Assembly (NCBI GenBank): GCA_963832355.1
Contig: CAWHTX010000003.1
Coordinates: forward strand, 186,001 to 250,000
DNA from: DATFVA01 sp963832355
GTDB lineage: Bacteria > Bacteroidota > Ignavibacteria > Ignavibacteriales > Ignavibacteriaceae
DNA: 64,000 nucleotides
Reading direction: 5' to 3'
Shown: piece by piece, positions 59,878 to 64,000 of the stretch
How positions within the stretch are numbered: the stretch's first letter is position 1
Layout: the number at the start of each line of letters is the position of its first letter
The notes under the pieces: model-generated
The model's database searches: none
What the model was told of the DNA's origin: nothing
What the model saw: only the letters and a program-made list of their open reading frames with translations
Translations under genes and position numbers: made by a program

Positions 59878-61074
59878 TTAAAGTGCTACGTGAGAAATAC
59901 TTAACACATCAGGGTTTTCCTGCATAGATTTCAATTTTTCCGCAGGAACGGGAGACTTCAGTTTCATTGTACAGCTGGCAGCAATACCTCCCTGGAAGAT
60001 CACGTTTTCTATTTCTTCAATATTAATATTTCCCTGCCTTATTTCATCAAGGATCGATGCCAGAACTCCCGGCTTGTCGAAGTGTTTTACTACGAGCTGA
60101 TATTTAGCATCTGTAATTTTCGCCCTGTTAATCCAGTGTGCAATTACTCCGCTGGTCGTAAAATCTTTGATTATCCTCACCGTTTCTGCGGCAACTGCAT
60201 TCTGTGCCTGTTCAGTTGAAGCACCGATATGGTGAGTAATATATACATTAGGATTATCCTTTAAAACCGAACTGACTTCACCTGTTTTTGCTTCCGGCTC
60301 TCCCTTAAATACATCCATAGCAACACGCAGATTTTTTTCTTTAATAGCTTCAAGAAGATCTTCTTCAACAATGATGTCCTGACGTGAAGTATTTATCAGA
60401 AATGCTCCGTTCTTCATAAAAGAGAACATCTTTTTATTGAACAGGCCTTTTGTTTCAGGGGTTGCGGGGAGATGGATGGTAACTATATCGCAGAGCGGAA
60501 GGAGCTGGTCCATTTCGGAGAAATCCTTTATCTGAACACCTTCTATCCTGGAGATATCCTTTCCGTAAACATTCATCTCAAATGCAAGAGCTCTTTTCGC
60601 AACCTCTTTACCTATTGCTCCTACACCAATAATTCCGAGCGTTTTTCCCTTCAATCCTTCAGATTTTGAATACTCACCTTTATTCCACACACCTTTTCTA
60701 AAATCAGCTACGTTATCAGGAATTCTTCTGTCGAGTGAGATCATCAAGCCCAATGCGAGCTCTGCAACAGCCACTGAATTCATTCCGGGACAGTTAGCTA
60801 CATAAATACCTTTTTTATTAGCAGCAGCTATATCAATGTTGTTTACCCCGGCCCCGGCGCGAATAATAAGGTTTAAGGCTTTACTGCTATTAATGGTATC
60901 AGCATTAACAATCGTTGAACGCACAACCAGTATATCAACATCTTTCGCGGCTTCAGGAAGATCCTTCTCACCAAGCTTTGGTGAAAAATTTACCTCAAGA
61001 TTCATCTCATTAAGCTGTTTTATATACTGATCGGGAAATTTATCGGCTATAAGTACTTTTACTTTCATTTTCAC
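59878..61074 (-). CDS. Phosphoglycerate dehydrogenase-like D-2-hydroxyacid dehydrogenase with ACT domain (short form)
   Basis: 398 aa. LIIRAGAGVNNIDIAAANKK then GIYVANCPGMNSVAVAELAL belong to the substrate region, GKTLGIIGVGAIGKEVA to the NAD site, NTSRQDIIVEEDLLEAI to the active-site Arg, and YITHHIGASTEQAQNAVA carries the catalytic His. The C-terminus (KHFDKPGVLASILDEIRQGN) is an ACT-like domain without the intervening domain of the long SerA at 31.7 kb. This could be the main serine-pathway enzyme, a second isozyme, or act on another 2-hydroxyacid. It lies downstream of hutU in a - strand run. Confidence 0.88.
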   Translation of the reverse strand: MKMKVKVLIADKFPDQYIKQLNEMNLEVNFSPKLGEKDLPEAAKDVDILVVRSTIVNADTINSSKALNLIIRAGAGVNNIDIAAANKKGIYVANCPGMNSVAVAELALGLMISLDRRIPDNVADFRKGVWNKGEYSKSEGLKGKTLGIIGVGAIGKEVAKRALAFEMNVYGKDISRIEGVQIKDFSEMDQLLPLCDIVTIHLPATPETKGLFNKKMFSFMKNGAFLINTSRQDIIVEEDLLEAIKEKNLRVAMDVFKGEPEAKTGEVSSVLKDNPNVYITHHIGASTEQAQNAVAAETVRIIKDFTTSGVIAHWINRAKITDAKYQLVVKHFDKPGVLASILDEIRQGNINIEEIENVIFQGGIAASCTMKLKSPVPAEKLKSMQENPDVLSISHVAL

Positions 61075-61108
61075 TCCATTTCTGGTTTAATTAAAAACTC
61101 TGATCAAA

Positions 61109-62776
61109 TTATTTTAACATTGGAATTTTAATATTCATTTTTTTAGCATTCTCAATTGCTTTTTCATAACCTGCATCCGAATGCCGTACAATTCCCATCC
61201 CGGGATCATAAGTGAGAACTCTCTCCAGCCGCTTTTCTGCTTCTTTAGTACCGTCGGCAACTATTACCATTCCTGCATGTATTGACTTGCCGATGCCAAC
61301 TCCACCGCCATGATGAACTGATACCCAGCTTGCCCCGCCTACAGCGTTGAGCAATGCGTTAAGGATTGGCCAGTCAGCAATAGCATCGCTGCCGTCTTTC
61401 ATGTTCTCAGTTTCGCGGTTGGGTGAGGCTACCGATCCGCAATCAAGATGATCCCTTCCGATAACTATCGGTGCACTAACTTTCCCGGATGCTACCAGGT
61501 CATTAAATATCTTTCCCATCTTTGCACGTTCACCGTAACCCAGCCAGCAGATCCTTGAAGGAAGTCCCTGGAAATGAACTTTCTTCTGGGCCATTTTAAT
61601 CCAGTTAACAAGTGATTTTTTTTCAGGGAAGGTTTCCAATATCGCTTTGTCGGTTTCATAAATATCATTTGGGTCGCCGGATAAAGCAGCCCAGCGGAAA
61701 GGACCCATGCCATCGCAGAAGAGGGGGCGAATAAATTCAGGAACAAAACCCGGTATATCAAATGCATTCTTCAATCCGTTTTCTTTCGCTTCACCCCGAA
61801 TATTGTTGCCGTAATCGAATACTATCGAGCCCTTCTGCTTAAATCCGAGCATAGCCTTAACATGCTTAACGATGGTTCTACGTGAGAGTTCTATATATCT
61901 TTCAGGATTCTCCTTTCTGAGCTTTAGCGCTTCTTCCAGACTCATTTCTGCAGGAACATACCCATTCAACACATCATGTGCGGAGGTCTGGTCCGTAACG
62001 ATATCGGGAATAATTCCTTTCTCAAGTATCTGCTGATGAATTTCACCTGCGTTACCTACCAGGCCCACAGACAGAGCTCGTCCTTCTTTTTTTGCATCAA
62101 GCACCATTTTCAGGGCTTCATCCAGGTTATCCGAAATTTCATCGATATAACCGGTTTCAAGCCTCTTCTCAATTCTTTTTCGGTCAACCTCAACTCCCAG
62201 GAAAGCTGCGCCATTCATAGTTGCAGCAAGAGGCTGAGCGCCGCCCATACCTCCAAGTCCGGCGGTAAGCACGAACTTTCCTGTAAAATCACCATTAAAA
62301 TATTTTCTTCCGCATTCGGCAAAGGTTTCATATGTACCCTGCAGGATACCCTGGGTGCCTATATAAATCCAGCTTCCTGCAGTCATCTGGCCGAACATGG
62401 TAAGTCCCAAACCCTCAAGTCTTCTGAACTCATCCCAGGTTGCCCAGTCGGGCACAAGCATCGAATTTGATATCAGCACACGCGGGGCATCCGGGTAAGT
62501 TTTGAATATTCCCACCGGTTTACCCGATTGAACAAGAAGGGTTTCATCATTCTCAAGATTTTTAAGTGATTCTACAATTGCTTCATATGCATCCCAGTTT
62601 CGAGCAGCCTTACCGCTTCCCCCGTAAATAATTAATTCTGCGGGATTTTCCGCGACTTCATTATCCAGATTATTCATGAGCATCCTCATGGCAGCTTCCT
62701 GGAGCCATCCTTTGCAGGAAAGGCTGCTGCCGTGCGGAGCCTTAATTGAAACTTCCTTGGTGTTAACAGAACTCAT
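61109..62776 (-). CDS. hutU: Urocanate hydratase
   Basis: 555 aa, typical. It converts urocanate to imidazolone propionate in histidine breakdown, using NAD+ as an electrophile. GSGKAARNWDAYEAIVESL, QSGKPVGIFKTYPDAPRVLI, MTAGSWIYIGTQGILQGTYE, AGLGGMGGAQPLAATMNGA (NAD), VTDQTSAHDVLNGYVPA, MGPFRWAALSGDPNDI, the catalytic Cys region GRDHLDCGSVASPNRETE, and VHHGGGVGIGKSIHAGMVIV are all present. hutH, hutI and a formimino step are not in the window. It starts 2 bases after the small gene upstream. Confidence 0.97.
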   Translation of the reverse strand: MSSVNTKEVSIKAPHGSSLSCKGWLQEAAMRMLMNNLDNEVAENPAELIIYGGSGKAARNWDAYEAIVESLKNLENDETLLVQSGKPVGIFKTYPDAPRVLISNSMLVPDWATWDEFRRLEGLGLTMFGQMTAGSWIYIGTQGILQGTYETFAECGRKYFNGDFTGKFVLTAGLGGMGGAQPLAATMNGAAFLGVEVDRKRIEKRLETGYIDEISDNLDEALKMVLDAKKEGRALSVGLVGNAGEIHQQILEKGIIPDIVTDQTSAHDVLNGYVPAEMSLEEALKLRKENPERYIELSRRTIVKHVKAMLGFKQKGSIVFDYGNNIRGEAKENGLKNAFDIPGFVPEFIRPLFCDGMGPFRWAALSGDPNDIYETDKAILETFPEKKSLVNWIKMAQKKVHFQGLPSRICWLGYGERAKMGKIFNDLVASGKVSAPIVIGRDHLDCGSVASPNRETENMKDGSDAIADWPILNALLNAVGGASWVSVHHGGGVGIGKSIHAGMVIVADGTKEAEKRLERVLTYDPGMGIVRHSDAGYEKAIENAKKMNIKIPMLK

Positions 62777-62778
62777 TT

Positions 62779-63114
62779 TTATCCTCTGAAATGATTTTCT
62801 AAAATTCCCTCATATTGTTTTAGCATGGACTTATAAATCCACTTCTTAATAAACCAGCTTGAAGCCGATTCTTTTTTCAGAAACTTAACATTTTCATTCA
62901 ACTGATTTAACAACCTCGTTCTCTCGTCCTTTGTAAGTTTAACAGAATCGGAAGAAGCGGCCAGCTTCTCAAGTATCGAGTTAAAAGCTCTTTCCTCGGC
63001 AAAATATCTGTTATCTCCGCTTATTTGTTTAAGCACCTGTTTTGAAAATGTAGTAAGCAATTTTTTTTCGTTTTTATCAAACTCAAAGTTATAATTAGTG
63101 AACAGTTTCTTCAT
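62779..63114 (-). CDS. Hypothetical protein between adenosine deaminase and hutU
   Basis: 111 aa, charged, predicted mostly helical, no signal peptide or membrane segment and no cysteine. Features: NEKKLLTTFSKQVLKQISGD, TKDERTRLLNQLNENVKFLK and a C-terminal KSMLKQYEGILENHFRG. I do not recognise a family. It is 19 bases from the adenosine deaminase gene and 2 bases from hutU, so it is probably in the same operon and real. Confidence 0.65.
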   Translation of the reverse strand: MKKLFTNYNFEFDKNEKKLLTTFSKQVLKQISGDNRYFAEERAFNSILEKLAASSDSVKLTKDERTRLLNQLNENVKFLKKESASSWFIKKWIYKSMLKQYEGILENHFRG

Positions 63115-63133
63115 ATGTATTGTTGTCGATTTT

Positions 63134-64000
63134 TTATTGATTTAATTTTTCTCGTGTTGCTTGAAAACCGGGTTTAATAACGTTGTATATATATTTTAAT
63201 CTTTCATTATAATGAATGAATGCAGACTTCATAGCATTTATTGTAATTTTCTCAATGTCATCCAGTGTAATCCCGAAATACTTCTGGGCAATCAGGAACT
63301 CATTAGTCATGGTTGTATTACTCATAAGTCTGTCATCTGTATTTATCGTAACCCTGAATTTGTTATCATAGAGAAGCTTAAAAGGATGATTTTCAATACT
63401 GTCAACTGCACCTGTGTGCAGGTTGCTTAGCAGACAGATCTCAAGAGGAATTCTCTTATCGAGGATGTATTGAGCAAGCTCGCCGAAGACGATCGTATGG
63501 CCGCCTCTGCCGGTAGCTATATCTTCCTTTAAGTGAGTTGCATGTCCTATTCTATGAGCCCCGCACCATTGAATAGCCTGCCATATAGATTCCTTACCGA
63601 AGGCCTCACCCGCGTGAATAGTAATGTTAAAATTTGAACGCTGAATGAACTGAAATGCATCGATATGCTTTTTTGGCGGATATCCGCCTTCTTCACCGGC
63701 CAGGTCAAATCCTACAACTCCTGAATCCCTGAAATTCACGGCTAATTCAGCAATTTCAAGCGAATTTTTCATATTCCGCATAGCGCATAAAATCAGCCCA
63801 TATCCTACTCCGAAATCCCTTTTCCCTTTTTCAAGTCCTTCCAATACCGCTAATACGGCATCTTCGGGATATAGGTTCTTACTGAGGTGAAAGATGGGTG
63901 CAAAACGTGTCTCCACATAGCAAACACCGTCCTTTTGCATATCTTCCATCATCTCATAGGCGCATCGCTGCAGAGCCTCTTTGGTCTGCATAACAGCGGT
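63134..64000 (-). CDS. add: Adenosine deaminase family protein (5' end cut by the window)
   Basis: 289 codons visible; the frame is open to the window edge (TAVMQTKEALQRCAYEMMED), so the N-terminus with the HxH metal site is missing. CYVETRFAPIFH matches 'YvElRfaP', HAGEAFG carries the catalytic His and Glu, GAHRIGHATHLKED the next metal-site region, LEICLLSNLHTGAV the following strand, and INTDDRLMSNTTMTNEF the metal-binding Asp pair. In true adenosine deaminases NTDD is usually followed by Pro; here it is Arg. Likely deaminates adenosine or a related nucleoside; AMP or cyclic-nucleoside relatives cannot be excluded. Confidence 0.88.
   Translation of the reverse strand, partial: TAVMQTKEALQRCAYEMMEDMQKDGVCYVETRFAPIFHLSKNLYPEDAVLAVLEGLEKGKRDFGVGYGLILCAMRNMKNSLEIAELAVNFRDSGVVGFDLAGEEGGYPPKKHIDAFQFIQRSNFNITIHAGEAFGKESIWQAIQWCGAHRIGHATHLKEDIATGRGGHTIVFGELAQYILDKRIPLEICLLSNLHTGAVDSIENHPFKLLYDNKFRVTINTDDRLMSNTTMTNEFLIAQKYFGITLDDIEKITINAMKSAFIHYNERLKYIYNVIKPGFQATREKLNQ

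Overview
The window reads as chromosome of a Bacteroidota/Chlorobi-group bacterium, most probably Ignavibacteria. Several secreted proteins end in the 'NFPNPFNP ... SGIYFFKI ... KKMILL' type IX secretion (T9SS) sorting domain typical of that lineage. There are also GWxTD-domain proteins, a PorV/PorQ-type outer-membrane protein, a TonB receptor with an N-terminal carboxypeptidase-regulatory-like domain, an F-type ATP synthase operon without the beta and epsilon genes, a DUF3098-type membrane protein and a bactofilin. The assignment rests on protein character alone. No rRNA, tRNA, CRISPR array or intact transposase was seen.

Layout. (1) 1-5.1 kb: end of a probable Gfo/Idh/MocA oxidoreductase, a class II aldolase, ddl, a DivIC/FtsB-like gene and rarA on +. 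These converge on a - strand operon of a DUF3098-like gene, a EutN/CcmL microcompartment vertex protein and dprA. That operon follows a promoter and a structured leader ending in a terminator directly before the first ribosome binding site. (2) 5.2-10.8 kb: AT-rich accessory DNA with a small unknown gene, a second possible small RNA, an internally deleted T9SS cargo remnant, a 14-repeat YCF48-like T9SS protein, a lipoprotein and a methyltransferase. (3) 11.1-19.7 kb: Wzx/Wzy-type polysaccharide cluster (Wzz, Wzy, Wzx, three glycosyltransferases, initiating sugar transferase). The three glycosyltransferases between 15.05 and 18.28 kb carry about fifteen single-base frame breaks in less than 2 kb. 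(4) 19.7-33.3 kb: a Dpm1-like transferase, a GT2/sugar-transferase fusion split by one extra base, then housekeeping genes (accA, thioesterase, nadC, a second flippase, dut, dnaE, an enoyl-ACP-reductase-like SDR, trxA, serA). (5) 33.5-46 kb: surface/secretion block (T9SS protein, TonB receptor, 1189-aa T9SS-like protein, PorV-like barrel, two GWxTD paralogues) with clear terminators. (6) 46-59.8 kb: lipid A-type acyltransferase, GT9, Sua5/YrdC, M23 peptidase, bactofilin, atpZ/I-B-E-F-H-A-G, then ffh-rpsP-khpA-rimM-trmD-rplS and a MqnA-like protein. (7) 59.8-64 kb on -: adenosine deaminase (cut by the window end), a small unknown gene, hutU and a second phosphoglycerate dehydrogenase.

How the genes work together: the polysaccharide genes form a nearly complete Wzx/Wzy pathway (priming, extension, flipping, polymerisation, length control). 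The 33-46 kb block looks like outer-membrane uptake plus T9SS-exported surface proteins. The 49.9-55.2 kb block makes Fo and most of F1 of a proton-type ATP synthase whose beta and epsilon subunits must be encoded elsewhere. The 55-59 kb block is a translation and protein-targeting operon.
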